Positions 44,967 through 54,228 are shown, counted from the first letter of the stretch. The stretch: 64,000 nt of DNA from Flavobacterium psychrophilum (GCA_945890865.1 CAMDDB010000005.1:110620-174619), one strand, 5' to 3'. Made by a program: numbers and translations. The notes: generated from the letters alone by a model not told the origin.

Positions 44967-46259
44967 ATGATTTTTCAAAATACACGCGAATTTGCACAAA
45001 GTTTAGATGCTCAAGACGAGTTAAAGAGTTATAGAAATGAATTTCATTTCCCAAAAGTAAATGGAAATCAAGTTATTTATTTTACTGGAAATTCACTGGG
45101 TTTGCAACCCAAAAGATCCAAAAAGTATATTGATGAAATCATGGCCGATTGGGCAAACTTAGCCGTTGAAGGACATTTCTATGCCGACAAGCCTTGGTGG
45201 GATTATCACGAACGTTTTGCCGCACCATTAAGTGAAATTGTGGGCGCTAAACCTACAGAGGTAACCGTAATGAATACGTTAACGGTCAATCTTCACTTAT
45301 TAATGGTTTCGTTTTACCGTCCAACGCAAAAAAAATTCAAAATCATTTGTGAAGAAAAAGCGTTTCCAAGCGACCAATACATGTTCCAAAGTCAAATCGA
45401 TTTTCATTCAAAATCGGTGGGTTTTAATCCTGCGGAAGCCTTGGTGGAAATTAAAAGAAGAGAGGGAGAACACAATATTAGAATTGAAGATATTTTAGCT
45501 AAAATTGAAGAAGTCGGAGACGAATTAGCCCTAGTGTTAATAGGAGGTGTAAATTATTATACCGGACAAGTTTTTGACATGAAAACCATAACCGAAGCAG
45601 GTCATAAACAAGGCGCTTATGTCGGTTGGGATTTAGCGCATGCCGCCGGAAATATCGAATTGCATTTGAACGAGTGGAAGGTAGATTTTGCGGCTTGGTG
45701 CAGCTATAAATACATGAATTCGGGTCCTGGAAATGCATCCGGATGTTTTGTGCACGAAATGCATCACAACGATTCAGAACTACCAAGATTCGCCGGCTGG
45801 TGGGGTCACAACAAGGAACGTCGCTTTAAAATGGAACCCAAATTTGATCCTGTTCGCGGTGCCGAAGGTTGGCAAATAAGTAATCTTCCTATTTTATCGT
45901 TAGCGCCTTATTTAGCATCTGTCGAAATGTTTGCTGAAGTAGGAATGACTAAATTAATTACCAAGCGTAAACTGATAACGTCTTATTTGGAATTCATCTT
46001 GCACGAAATTGCAAACGAAATAGAAGGGGCTAATTTTGAAATCATCACACCTTCAAATCAAGAAGAACGCGGTTGCCAATTGTCGGTATATTTGCACGGA
46101 CAAGGCAGGGAATTATTTGAACGATTAATGAAAAATGGTATTATTACTGATTGGAGAGAACCCAATGTCATTCGATTAGCGCCAGCCCCTTTTTATTGTT
46201 CTTTTGAAGATATGTATGCGTTCGGACAACTATTGAAGAAACTGATTTTGGAGAAATAA
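44967..46259 (+). CDS. kynU: Kynureninase
   Basis: This 430-residue PLP enzyme cleaves kynurenine or 3-hydroxykynurenine to anthranilate or 3-hydroxyanthranilate plus alanine. FTGNSLGLQPK at the start, WDLAHAAGN and the PLP lysine in WCSYKYMNSGPG are typical. kmo, the preceding pathway step, is 5 kb downstream. Tryptophan dioxygenase and kynurenine formamidase are not in the window. Confidence 0.96.
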   Translation: MIFQNTREFAQSLDAQDELKSYRNEFHFPKVNGNQVIYFTGNSLGLQPKRSKKYIDEIMADWANLAVEGHFYADKPWWDYHERFAAPLSEIVGAKPTEVTVMNTLTVNLHLLMVSFYRPTQKKFKIICEEKAFPSDQYMFQSQIDFHSKSVGFNPAEALVEIKRREGEHNIRIEDILAKIEEVGDELALVLIGGVNYYTGQVFDMKTITEAGHKQGAYVGWDLAHAAGNIELHLNEWKVDFAAWCSYKYMNSGPGNASGCFVHEMHHNDSELPRFAGWWGHNKERRFKMEPKFDPVRGAEGWQISNLPILSLAPYLASVEMFAEVGMTKLITKRKLITSYLEFILHEIANEIEGANFEIITPSNQEERGCQLSVYLHGQGRELFERLMKNGIITDWREPNVIRLAPAPFYCSFEDMYAFGQLLKKLILEK

Positions 46260-46270
46260 TAATTTCGGGT

Positions 46271-46298
46271 TCAAACTTGAAACCTGAAACCTGAAACT
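46271..46298 (+). repeat. Heptamer tetrad between kynU and the ureohydrolase gene
   Basis: Four 7-bp units begin at 46271, 46278, 46285 and 46292 (TCAAACT, TGAAACC twice, TGAAACT). They fill most of the 45-bp spacer. Confidence 0.8.
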
Positions 46299-46304
46299 AA
46301 AAAA

Positions 46305-47381
46305 ATGACAAAACAAGATATAATAAACAATTTCGACCCTTCACAACCGGGTTTAGCTGATGCAACCGTTTTTGGTTTGCCTTTTTCTGCCGAGCAAAGT
46401 GAAATTATTGTAGTTCCTGTGCCTTGGGAAGTAACCGTTAGTTATGGCGCCGGAGCTTCTGAAGGTCCTACTGCAGTTTTAGAGGCTTCTTTTCAAGTCG
46501 ATTTAAATCATCAAGAGTTTCCAGAATTATGGAAATTAGGTATTTATATGGATGAAGCACCAGCACATTGGGCAAAAAATTCTGAAAAATACAAAGGATT
46601 AGCACAGCCCATCATTGAAGCTTTAGAGAGCGGAGAAGATGTAGCTACTTTTCCAACCTTACAATCCGACTTAGATACCATCAATAAAGTTTGCAAAGAA
46701 TTACATCAAGAAGTAAAAGAGCGAGTTTTATTTTGGATGAACCAAGGTAAAAAAGTAGTGCTTTTAGGTGGCGATCACTCAACACCTCTAGGGTATTATC
46801 AAGCGTTAGCTACCCAATACGATAATTTCGGGATCTTGCATTTAGATGCGCACATGGATTTACGAATTGCTTACGAAGGATTTACTTATTCGCATGCTTC
46901 TATTATGTACAATGCCTTGCAAATTCAGCAAATTTCTAAAATTGTACAAGTAGGAATTCGCGATTTTTGTGAACAAGAGGTAGCAATAGCTTTGAAAGAT
47001 AGGGTTTTGGTTCACACCGATAGTGATTTAAAATGCGAAACTTTCGGAGGCAAAACGTGGCAACAACAATGCGATCAAATTATCGCTTCGTTACCCGAAA
47101 AAGTGTGTATTTCATTTGATATTGACGGCATGTATCCTTGGTATTGCCCCAATACTGGTACTCCAGTTCCAGGCGGATTTTCATTTGAACAAGCGGCATA
47201 TTTGTTCAGTCGCTTAGCAGCAACTAATAAAGAAATCATTGGTTTTGATTTAGTAGAAGTGGCTCCAGGTGATGACGATTGGGACGGAAACGTAGGGGCA
47301 AGAATGCTATTCCACATGTGTGGTGCTTTTGCCGAATCGCAAAAAATGAAGGTAGGGAAGAAGATTCAATTCAACAAGTAA
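46305..47381 (+). CDS. Agmatinase/arginase-family ureohydrolase
   Basis: This 358-residue dimanganese hydrolase keeps the metal ligands in GGDHS, DAHMDLR and FDIDG. The last motif departs from the usual D-x-D-x-x-DP (here DIDGMYP), and an N-terminal region of about 100 residues is longer than in SpeB. It may act on agmatine, another guanidino compound or formiminoglutamate. The family alone does not decide. It follows kynU with only a repeat array between, so the two are probably co-transcribed. Confidence 0.85.
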   Translation: MTKQDIINNFDPSQPGLADATVFGLPFSAEQSEIIVVPVPWEVTVSYGAGASEGPTAVLEASFQVDLNHQEFPELWKLGIYMDEAPAHWAKNSEKYKGLAQPIIEALESGEDVATFPTLQSDLDTINKVCKELHQEVKERVLFWMNQGKKVVLLGGDHSTPLGYYQALATQYDNFGILHLDAHMDLRIAYEGFTYSHASIMYNALQIQQISKIVQVGIRDFCEQEVAIALKDRVLVHTDSDLKCETFGGKTWQQQCDQIIASLPEKVCISFDIDGMYPWYCPNTGTPVPGGFSFEQAAYLFSRLAATNKEIIGFDLVEVAPGDDDWDGNVGARMLFHMCGAFAESQKMKVGKKIQFNK

Positions 47382-47386
47382 ATAGT

Positions 47387-47419
47387 AAAACCGAAGTCTT
47401 AATAAGCTTCGGTTTTTTT
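47387..47419. terminator. Terminator between the ureohydrolase and photolyase genes
   Basis: AAACCGAAG pairs with CTTCGGTTT around an 8-10 nt loop, with a T-run, between convergent genes. Confidence 0.8.
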
Positions 47420-48950
47420 ATAAGTTTTCTACATTCTCCAAAATCGAAATCGCTTTTTCTTTTGTAGCAGCTAATTCTTCAGGTTTCATTTTTCTCAATA
47501 GCGCTAGCATCATGCTCATCCGTTGGTTATTCGAAAAATGCTGTTTTTTCTCGTCTAAAAAATGCCAATACAAACTGTTGAAGGGACACGCATTTTCGCC
47601 TAATTTATCTTTCACATTATAATGACAACTGCCGCAATAGTTACTCATTTTATTAATGTAACTTCCAGAAGAAACATACGGTTTCGTAGCTAAAATTCCG
47701 CCATCAGCATACTGACTCATGCCTCTTGTGTTGGGCATTTCAACCCATTCAATAGCGTCGATGTAAACGCCTAAATACCAAGAATCCACTGCATCAGGAT
47801 GTAATTGAGCCAACAAAGAAAAATTACCAATCACCATCAACCGCTGAATATGATGCGCATAGGCCTCCGATAAACTTTGGGAAATCGAATGTTGTAGGCA
47901 TTTCATCTTGGTTTTTCCGGTCCAAAAGAAATCGGGTAGCGGATTATAGTTTTCTAGAACATTCATTTGAGCATAGTTGGGCAATTCTTTCCAATAAATT
48001 CCTCTAACATATTCGCGCCAACCAATAATTTGTCGGACAAAACCTTCTACTTGTGCCAATTCAATCGTTTCTCGATGTTGAAAATAATACGCAATCACAC
48101 TTTCAACTACTTCTTTCGGACTAATCATTTTGGAATTCATCGCAAACGATAAACGCGAATGAAATAGAAATTTATGTCCTGAAAATAAGGAATCTTGATA
48201 CGTGCCAAAGTGCGCCAACAAATGCTCACAGAAATAATCAATCAATTGTAAACTTTCGTTTCTTGAAGTGGGCCAATTGAAATGTTCTGCATCAATAGTT
48301 CCAATAGTGGTAATGTTTTGAGTGGTAATTTCAGCAACAAGTTCATTTACATTTTTATGAAATTCCAAAGGAAACGGAATCGGTACTTCGTTTTTATATT
48401 GATTGCGGTTGTTGTGGTCATAATTCCATTTTCCGTCTAGTGGTTGTTCACCGACCATTAAAATTCCGTGTTTTTTCCGCATCATGCGATAGAAACTTTC
48501 CATCAAAAGTTGTTTTTTCCCTTTGAAAAAATCGGCTAATTCATTTCTACTCGTATAAAAGTGTTCGGAATCGACTGCTTTTGTTGGAATAGAAAGTTTT
48601 TCACAAATTGATTTTAGTTGTTCATCCAAACGATATTCATCGGGAAGCTGGTATTCAAAACAGTCAAATTTATTTTTAGCAACCAAATCCAAAATTAGTT
48701 GTTCCAAATTATGCGGATTATTCGCATCCGAAATGGTATAATAAACCACTTGATGCCCTCGTGTCATTAATTCTTCAGAAAAATTTCGCATCGATAAGAA
48801 AAACGCCACCACTTTTTGAATGTGATGTTTCACATAATCCGTTTCCTGCCGCATTTCGGCCATTACATACACCACATCCGGATCGACTTTATCGAACCAT
48901 GAATGTTGAGAATTGAGTTGGTCGCCCAAAAGTAATCGAAGTGTTTTCAT
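47418..48950 (-). CDS. Fe-S bacterial (6-4) photolyase / cryptochrome (PhrB type)
   Basis: This 510-residue protein of the FeS-BCP class has an N-terminal Rossmann-like LLLGDQLN start and a helical FAD domain. Four cysteines probably hold a 4Fe-4S cluster: one in KMKCLQH and three in YCGSCHYN...NACPF. The last three have spacing C-x2-C-x12-C, as I recall for Agrobacterium PhrB (438, 441, 454). It would repair (6-4) photoproducts or act as a blue-light receptor. It is directly downstream of cry-DASH with no gap. Confidence 0.92.
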   Translation of the reverse strand: MKTLRLLLGDQLNSQHSWFDKVDPDVVYVMAEMRQETDYVKHHIQKVVAFFLSMRNFSEELMTRGHQVVYYTISDANNPHNLEQLILDLVAKNKFDCFEYQLPDEYRLDEQLKSICEKLSIPTKAVDSEHFYTSRNELADFFKGKKQLLMESFYRMMRKKHGILMVGEQPLDGKWNYDHNNRNQYKNEVPIPFPLEFHKNVNELVAEITTQNITTIGTIDAEHFNWPTSRNESLQLIDYFCEHLLAHFGTYQDSLFSGHKFLFHSRLSFAMNSKMISPKEVVESVIAYYFQHRETIELAQVEGFVRQIIGWREYVRGIYWKELPNYAQMNVLENYNPLPDFFWTGKTKMKCLQHSISQSLSEAYAHHIQRLMVIGNFSLLAQLHPDAVDSWYLGVYIDAIEWVEMPNTRGMSQYADGGILATKPYVSSGSYINKMSNYCGSCHYNVKDKLGENACPFNSLYWHFLDEKKQHFSNNQRMSMMLALLRKMKPEELAATKEKAISILENVENL

Positions 48951-50243
48951 CTAAAATAATTCAGGAGTTAACCACATTTTCTGAAATTTTCCATTGGCAT
49001 CATATAGTTCCGCTTGGCGTTTGATGTTGAATTTTCTATCTCTTGGGTCATTTCCAACACCCGCATTGTACATCCAATTGCCATAATTACTGTGCACGTC
49101 ATAATCGATCAACATACTTTCAAAATAAGCAGCGCCTATGCGCCAATCTTGTTCCCATTCTTTTGCCCAAAAACTCGCTACATTTTGTCGGCCTCGATTG
49201 CTCATCCAACCGGTTTTTTGCAATTCAATCATGTTGGCATTTACAAAATGTTCGGGTGTAGTGCCATTCGTCCATTGATGGAAGGTTTTTGTATTTTGGT
49301 TCCAATGATATTCTTTTTGTAAAATGCCATTTAATTGAAAAATTTTGTTGCCGTGTTTCAGTGAAATGTATTTGAAATAATCGCGCCAAATCAATTCAAA
49401 AATCAACCAATAGGTGTCTTCGTTTTTGATTACTTTTTTCTCAAATTCCTGCACTTCCCAATAAATCATTCGTGCCGAAATACTACCATTGGCCAGCCAA
49501 GCCGAAAGTTTTGAGCTATAGTCTTTTCCAATTAAACCATTGCGTGTTTTCTTGTAAACCGCCAGTTTTTTGGTGTCCCAAAAGTAGTCCTGAATTCTAT
49601 TATGAGCTTGATTCTCACCACCTTTAAATGGAAATGCTGTAGTATGGGGTTGTTCAAACGGTTCAAAACCTAAATCTTCTAAAGTTGGTACATCCGTTTT
49701 CTCTTCAATTACATTTGAGATTGGTTTTGCTGTGATGGCGACGGTGGGTCGCACTCGAATTTTCTTTTCCAATTGTTTTCTGAATTCGGTAAACACTTCC
49801 GGAATTTTCTCCCAATCCTCATACGGAACATCATCCGGATGAAACAAAAATTGGTCGTAATGGGTTTTCCAATCCACAGTCGGAATTGAATTTTGAACTT
49901 CAGTTGCTACTTCTATTTCTTCTGTCGTCCATTCGGTTTGGTGATAAATGGTGTCAATTTGATATTGCGCAATTACTTTCGGAATTATTTGTTCGGGATA
50001 ACCCAGATAAATCAACAAAGAGATGTTTTTATTGGCTAAATTCTGTTGTAATTCGGTTACCGTTTCTAACAAAAATTGGGTTCTAAATTTTTCGTTTTTT
50101 TTGAAACCGTATTGAGTTGTTTCAAAATGTCGTGGGTCTAAACAATAGATACCGATAACTTTTTCATTTTCTCTACAGGCATTGTATAACGAATGATTAT
50201 CAATCGTGCGCAAATCATTTCTAAACCAAATTAATCCGTTCAT
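48951..50243 (-). CDS. DASH-type cryptochrome / photolyase
   Basis: This 430-residue flavoprotein has a photolyase N-terminal domain (WFRNDLRTIDN) and a C-terminal FAD domain. The latter has WRDYFKYIS, the TGWMSNRGRQNVASF motif typical of cry-DASH, and SNYGNWMYNAGVGNDPR. Such proteins repair cyclobutane dimers in single-stranded DNA and may signal. Its stop abuts the ATG of the Fe-S photolyase. Upstream are DUF2256 and a flavin reductase, forming one operon. Confidence 0.95.
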   Translation of the reverse strand: MNGLIWFRNDLRTIDNHSLYNACRENEKVIGIYCLDPRHFETTQYGFKKNEKFRTQFLLETVTELQQNLANKNISLLIYLGYPEQIIPKVIAQYQIDTIYHQTEWTTEEIEVATEVQNSIPTVDWKTHYDQFLFHPDDVPYEDWEKIPEVFTEFRKQLEKKIRVRPTVAITAKPISNVIEEKTDVPTLEDLGFEPFEQPHTTAFPFKGGENQAHNRIQDYFWDTKKLAVYKKTRNGLIGKDYSSKLSAWLANGSISARMIYWEVQEFEKKVIKNEDTYWLIFELIWRDYFKYISLKHGNKIFQLNGILQKEYHWNQNTKTFHQWTNGTTPEHFVNANMIELQKTGWMSNRGRQNVASFWAKEWEQDWRIGAAYFESMLIDYDVHSNYGNWMYNAGVGNDPRDRKFNIKRQAELYDANGKFQKMWLTPELF

Positions 50244-50253
50244 TTCTTTTTGA

Positions 50254-50322
50254 TTTTTGGATTTTCAGATTATAGATTTTCGGAGATTTTACTTTTGATT
50301 TTCCGAATATCTGAATATCTGA
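50254..50322 (+). repeat. Degenerate octamer array between cry-DASH and DUF2256
   Basis: Units such as TTTTTGGA (50254), TTTTCAGA (50262), TTTTCGGA (50277), TTTTCCGA (50299) and ATATCTGA twice (50307, 50315) follow an 8-bp period with small interruptions. This is the same idea as the heptamer arrays but with an 8-bp unit. Confidence 0.65.
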
Positions 50323-50325
50323 ACA

Positions 50326-50463
50326 TTAATTCTTGTTTTTTCTGCATTTGTCACTACAATATAGCACTTCTTCCCAGTTTTTCTCCCATTTTTTGCGCCA
50401 CGAAAAAGGGAGATGGCAGGTTTTGCAAATTTTTTCAGGTAGATTGATTTTTTTATGCGCCAT
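50326..50463 (-). CDS. DUF2256 small zinc-ribbon protein
   Basis: This 45-residue protein starts [17 protein letters not shown] and ends [11 protein letters not shown]. The CxxC (13, 16) and CxxxC (36, 40) pairs form a zinc ribbon around an [11 protein letters not shown] core. This is the DUF2256 family, which I know to sit beside photolyase/cryptochrome genes. Its ATG overlaps the last 11 bp of the flavin reductase gene, so it is translationally linked. A shadow open frame on the plus strand covers the same bases. Confidence 0.9.
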   Translation of the reverse strand: MAHKKINLPEKICKTCHLPFSWRKKWEKNWEEVLYCSDKCRKNKN

Positions 50464-51100
50464 TTCTTAGCTTCGATTTACTTTTTTGTTTTGGTCGTGC
50501 ATATTCAAAACGGTCAATTAATTTTGGTAACGCATAGCCGTCTAGTCCATTAATCGTTACAACATTTCCTTTATCCAATTGTAACCAATTATCTTTTTGG
50601 ATTAATTCTTCTTCAACATAAATTGCTTCAATTGAGGCAATTATATGAATACAATCGTTTTCCTTTAAATAATATTCATTAACATATTTGCACAATAATT
50701 GCACCGGACTTCCTTTTACAAAAGGACATTTATAATCATCCAAGTATTCTGAAGTTAAATTTGTTGCATCAAATTCAGAAACGCCTTGTTCATAATTCGC
50801 TGATGTTTGGTGGGCATCGGCAATCATTTCTTTGGTAATGTGATTGATGCTAAAATAGTCGGTTTCTCTAATATTTTTATAGGTATCACGAGGCACGGTT
50901 GCAGGGCGCATTATAAACCCGATTAAAGGGGGTTCACTGCCTAAATGCGTAACGCTACTAAAAATGGCAACATTTTCAATTCCGTCTAAAGAGCAGGTCC
51001 CTATTAAGTTTGCCGATTTATAGCCTGTAGCACTGTTAATTAGGTTCAATCGCGGCACTTTGTCCATTTTTGAAATTTCAGAAAGTGTTATTTTTTTCAT
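50453..51100 (-). CDS. Flavin reductase family protein
   Basis: This 215-residue FMN-binding split-barrel protein has [20 protein letters not shown] and SINHITKEM. It likely reduces free flavin with NAD(P)H. It heads the photorepair operon, which suggests supply or reduction of flavin for the two photolyase-family proteins. That role is inferred from position only. Confidence 0.88.
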   Translation of the reverse strand: MKKITLSEISKMDKVPRLNLINSATGYKSANLIGTCSLDGIENVAIFSSVTHLGSEPPLIGFIMRPATVPRDTYKNIRETDYFSINHITKEMIADAHQTSANYEQGVSEFDATNLTSEYLDDYKCPFVKGSPVQLLCKYVNEYYLKENDCIHIIASIEAIYVEEELIQKDNWLQLDKGNVVTINGLDGYALPKLIDRFEYARPKQKSKSKLRNGA

Positions 51101-51111
51101 GTTATTTTTTT

Positions 51112-51119
51112 CAAAAGTA
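51112..51119 (-). promoter_or_regulatory. -7 element for the photorepair operon
   Basis: Minus-strand TACTTTTG, 11 bp before the flavin reductase ATG, so the leader is very short. Confidence 0.5.
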
Positions 51120-51210
51120 CGTTTGTTTAATCAAAAATAAAAATTATTAAACAAAATAAATTTAACCATAAAAACACATCATAAAATAGAGTCAAAATCG
51201 CATTATTGTG

Positions 51211-51218
51211 TACTTTTG
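51211..51218 (+). promoter_or_regulatory. -7 element for kmo
   Basis: TACTTTTG, 22 bp before the ATG at 51241. It rules out the longer frame starting at 51208. Confidence 0.55.
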
Positions 51219-51240
51219 CAATCTATTTTACAATAACTTC

Positions 51241-52587
51241 ATGCAAACGCCACAAAATATAGCTGTAGTTGGTTCTGGATTAGTAGGCACATTAGTAGCG
51301 CTTTATTTAAAACGGGCTGGACACCATGTTCATGTTTATGATCGTAGCCCCGACATTAGAACGGTTGAATTCTCTGGTCGATCCATCAACTTAGTCATGT
51401 CCAATCGCGGTTGGAAAACATTAGAGGATATTGGATTGGCTTCCGAAATTAAAAAAATAGGAATTCCAGTTGATAAGCGAAGCATACACAGACAAGACGG
51501 ATCCCATTTGCATCAATATTATGGGAAAGAGGGTGAAGCAATTTTTTCAATATCTCGAGGTATTCTCAATCGAAAAATGATTGATTTAGCCGAAAATGAA
51601 GGGGTTGAATTTTTCTTTGAACGTAAAATTTGGGATGTTAGTTTGTCTACAGCTACCTTATGGGAAGGTCCTTCGGAACAAGGCAATTGGACACCTATAC
51701 AATACGATAAAATTATAGGTGCAGACGGCGCTTTTTCTAGAATTCGCCACCGCATGCAACGTCAAAGTAATTTTGAGTATTCGCAGGAATTTATGAAAAT
51801 TGGCTATAAAGAGTTGCACATTCCACCCAATGCTGATGGTTCGCATAAAATTGATCCGCATTCATTGCATATTTGGCCTCGCGGCGAATTTATGTTGATG
51901 GCTTTGTCTAATTTAGACGGAAGTTTTACCTGCACATTGTTCATGCCCTTCGTTGGCAGTAACTCATTTGAATCATTAAAAGATGAAACCGCATTAGTTG
52001 CTTTTTTTGAATGTTATTTTCCCGACACACAAGAGGTTATTCCTAATTTAGTTCAAGATTATTTTAATAATCCTACCAGTTCATTAGTAATTATGAAATG
52101 TTTTCCTTGGACCTTTGAGGATAAAGTTGCCTTGATAGGCGACGCTGCTCACGCCATTGTTCCTTTTTATGGCCATGGAATGAATGCAGGATTTGAAGAC
52201 ATTACTATTCTACACGAATTGATGCAACAGTATGGCGACGATTGGGAAGCTATTTTTAAAGCCTACGAAAAATCCAGAAAACCCAATGCCGACGCAATTG
52301 CCGAACTTTCCAGAAGAAATTTTGAAGAAATGAGTGCTAAAACTGCCGATCTGCAATTTTTACTCCAAAAGAAAATTGAAAAATGGTTTGCAGAAAAGCA
52401 TCCCGATAAGTGGATGCCATTATACAGTAGGGTTACCTTTAGTTTGCAACCCTATGCTGAAGCATTGGCAATTGGAGATTCTCAAAACGCCATCATGCAA
52501 GAAGTCTTGAAAATAGATAATATTGAGGAAATTTGGAACTCAAAACGAGTTGAAAATAGAATTCTAGAGTTATTAGAACAAAATTAA
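51241..52587 (+). CDS. kmo: Kynurenine 3-monooxygenase
   Basis: This 448-residue FAD monooxygenase hydroxylates kynurenine to 3-hydroxykynurenine. It has the dinucleotide site VVGSGLVG, the KMO-type SGRSINLVMSNRGW region and GDAAHAIVPFYGHGMNAGFED. The C-terminal part is shorter than in eukaryotic membrane-anchored forms. Together with kynU it gives 3-hydroxyanthranilate. The end overlaps the convergent cupin gene by 4 bp. Confidence 0.96.
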   Translation: MQTPQNIAVVGSGLVGTLVALYLKRAGHHVHVYDRSPDIRTVEFSGRSINLVMSNRGWKTLEDIGLASEIKKIGIPVDKRSIHRQDGSHLHQYYGKEGEAIFSISRGILNRKMIDLAENEGVEFFFERKIWDVSLSTATLWEGPSEQGNWTPIQYDKIIGADGAFSRIRHRMQRQSNFEYSQEFMKIGYKELHIPPNADGSHKIDPHSLHIWPRGEFMLMALSNLDGSFTCTLFMPFVGSNSFESLKDETALVAFFECYFPDTQEVIPNLVQDYFNNPTSSLVIMKCFPWTFEDKVALIGDAAHAIVPFYGHGMNAGFEDITILHELMQQYGDDWEAIFKAYEKSRKPNADAIAELSRRNFEEMSAKTADLQFLLQKKIEKWFAEKHPDKWMPLYSRVTFSLQPYAEALAIGDSQNAIMQEVLKIDNIEEIWNSKRVENRILELLEQN

Positions 52588-52946
52588 TCTTCTCTATTCA
52601 CCAAATCCATGCTAAAAGCAGGTGAACAAATTGCCAAATATTCACAGGGTTCATTAAACGGATTTGAATATTGAATACGAGTATTTTTTTCAATTTTAAT
52701 CGATTGACCTGCTTCTAAAATTACTACCTCATCTTCAATAATAAATTGCTTTTTACCTTTCATAATATAGGTATACTCTTCAAATTTTGGCGTTTGAAAC
52801 GGTTCGCTCCAACCCGGTGGTGCAATCATATGCGCAATAGAAATTTCCGAATTTTGTGTAGTAGCCAATCCGTGGTGTTCTTCAATTAACTTGCCATCTG
52901 AAGTGGGTACAATAAAAGGCGATTTTTGCAAAATATATTTTTTCAT
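52584..52946 (-). CDS. Small cupin-domain protein
   Basis: This 120-residue single-cupin protein shows the strand pattern and the glycine turns. It lacks the H-x-H of the first cupin motif (the region reads WSEPFQTPKFEEY), so a normal metal site is doubtful. It is not the 3-hydroxyanthranilate dioxygenase that one might expect beside kmo. Function unknown. It ends inside the kmo 3' end. Confidence 0.82.
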   Translation of the reverse strand: MKKYILQKSPFIVPTSDGKLIEEHHGLATTQNSEISIAHMIAPPGWSEPFQTPKFEEYTYIMKGKKQFIIEDEVVILEAGQSIKIEKNTRIQYSNPFNEPCEYLAICSPAFSMDLVNRED

Positions 52947-52970
52947 TATTTATGAATTTTAAATAAACCA

Positions 52971-52978
52971 CAAAGATA
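52971..52978 (-). promoter_or_regulatory. -7 element for the cupin gene
   Basis: Minus-strand TATCTTTG, a perfect TAnnTTTG, 24 bp before the ATG. Confidence 0.5.
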
Positions 52979-53229
52979 CATTTTAAAGGGAATTAGTATA
53001 AACTGTTCCGATTACAAAAATGTTAAAATTAGTAGCATTATATCAGAATAATATAGAGGTTGAAATAAAAGAAAAATAATTGCGTTAAATTATATAATTT
53101 GTGAAAGTTATGTGATTTAAAAAATCAAGTTATTATTGATATTCTTTATTATGGGTAAACATAATGTTATTATTTCTTAACATTGGAGGTAAAAACATAA
53201 AAAAAGTTTTTTTTTTCAAAGTAAAAATA
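52979..53229. other. A/T-rich gap between cupin and exbB
   Basis: About 250 bp with no credible gene (longest frames under 20 codons), no repeat array and no strong hairpin. It probably holds upstream control sequence for exbB. Confidence 0.5.
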
Positions 53230-53237
53230 TAAATTTG
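53230..53237 (+). promoter_or_regulatory. -7 element for the exbB operon
   Basis: TAAATTTG, giving a leader of about 65 nt. No TTG at -33. Confidence 0.5.
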
Positions 53238-53309
53238 GACCCTGTTAAGTATCCTATCTTGATCTTAGCAATATTATCGACATTTTAAAACTAATAAAAT
53301 TTAAAAAAA

Positions 53310-54143
53310 ATGACAAACGTATCTAACGAATCTGTTGAAAACGGAGCAAGCTCTAAAGGTTCAAATGTATTTGCAGCTTTAACAATTGTAATTTGTATTG
53401 TAATTGGAATTTTAATTTGGAAATTTGTAATGGGTCACCCTTCAAATTTCGAAAACAATGATCCAGAAGGTCATCCACTTCCAGGAAATTATTTAGGAAT
53501 GGTTTATAAAGGAGGATTTATTGTACCATTATTAATGGGATTACTTTTAATGGCTTTAGTTTTTTCAATTGAAAGATTTATTGTAATCGGAAAAGCAGCT
53601 GGAAAATCTAATGTAGAAAAATTCGTTAAAAATGTACAAATCCTTGTAGCTCAAGGAAAAGTTGATGAAGCTATTGCAGAGTGTGATGCGCAAGAAGGAT
53701 CTGTTGCTAATGTTGTTAGAGCAGGATTAACAAAATATCAAGAAGTTAAAAAAGAAGGTTTTGATAGCGAAAAAGCTACAGAAACAATTCAAAAAGAAAT
53801 AGAAGAAGCTACTTCATTAGAAATGCCAATGTTAGAAAAAAACATGACTATTATCGCAACATTAGTATCAATTGGTACGTTGATGGGATTATTAGGTACG
53901 GTATCTGGTATGATCAAAGCGTTCTCTGGATTAGCGGCAGCAGGTGCTCCTGACCAAGCAGCATTAGCAACCGGTATTTCTGAAGCGTTAATTAATACTG
54001 CTACAGGTATTGGAACGTCTACTTTGGCTATTATTTCATATAACTTATTTACATCAAAAATTGATAAATTAACGTATTCTATCGATGAAGCTGGTTTTGC
54101 AATAACACAAGCTTACAGAAGAATGAAAGGAAAAGCTGCATAA
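53310..54143 (+). CDS. exbB: ExbB/TolQ/MotA-family proton channel
   Basis: This 277-residue inner-membrane protein has an extra N-terminal helix (about 23-43), a helix at about 70-88, and the paired C-terminal helices of the channel (about 180-245; GTLMGLLGTVSGMI). It is the pentameric proton-motive-force sensor of the TonB system. It is the first gene of exbB-exbD-exbD-tonB, a complete energy-transduction set for TonB-dependent receptors. Confidence 0.93.
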   Translation: MTNVSNESVENGASSKGSNVFAALTIVICIVIGILIWKFVMGHPSNFENNDPEGHPLPGNYLGMVYKGGFIVPLLMGLLLMALVFSIERFIVIGKAAGKSNVEKFVKNVQILVAQGKVDEAIAECDAQEGSVANVVRAGLTKYQEVKKEGFDSEKATETIQKEIEEATSLEMPMLEKNMTIIATLVSIGTLMGLLGTVSGMIKAFSGLAAAGAPDQAALATGISEALINTATGIGTSTLAIISYNLFTSKIDKLTYSIDEAGFAITQAYRRMKGKAA

Positions 54144-54228
54144 TTCAGCAAATTTTTTTTTACGCGTTAATTATTAATAAATTTCAACTATTCCATTTTG
54201 AATAGTGAGATTCAAATTTTAAAAAAAG

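Noticed and set aside
50250..50447. Plus-strand open frame of 65 codons
   Set aside because: It is the antisense shadow of the DUF2256 gene and the octamer array.
52584..52946. Cupin as 3-hydroxyanthranilate dioxygenase next to kmo
   Set aside because: It is too short and lacks the H-x-H metal motif.
53018..53077. 19-codon frame in the cupin-exbB gap
   Set aside because: Too short, no promoter or coupling, and A/T-rich composition expected by chance.
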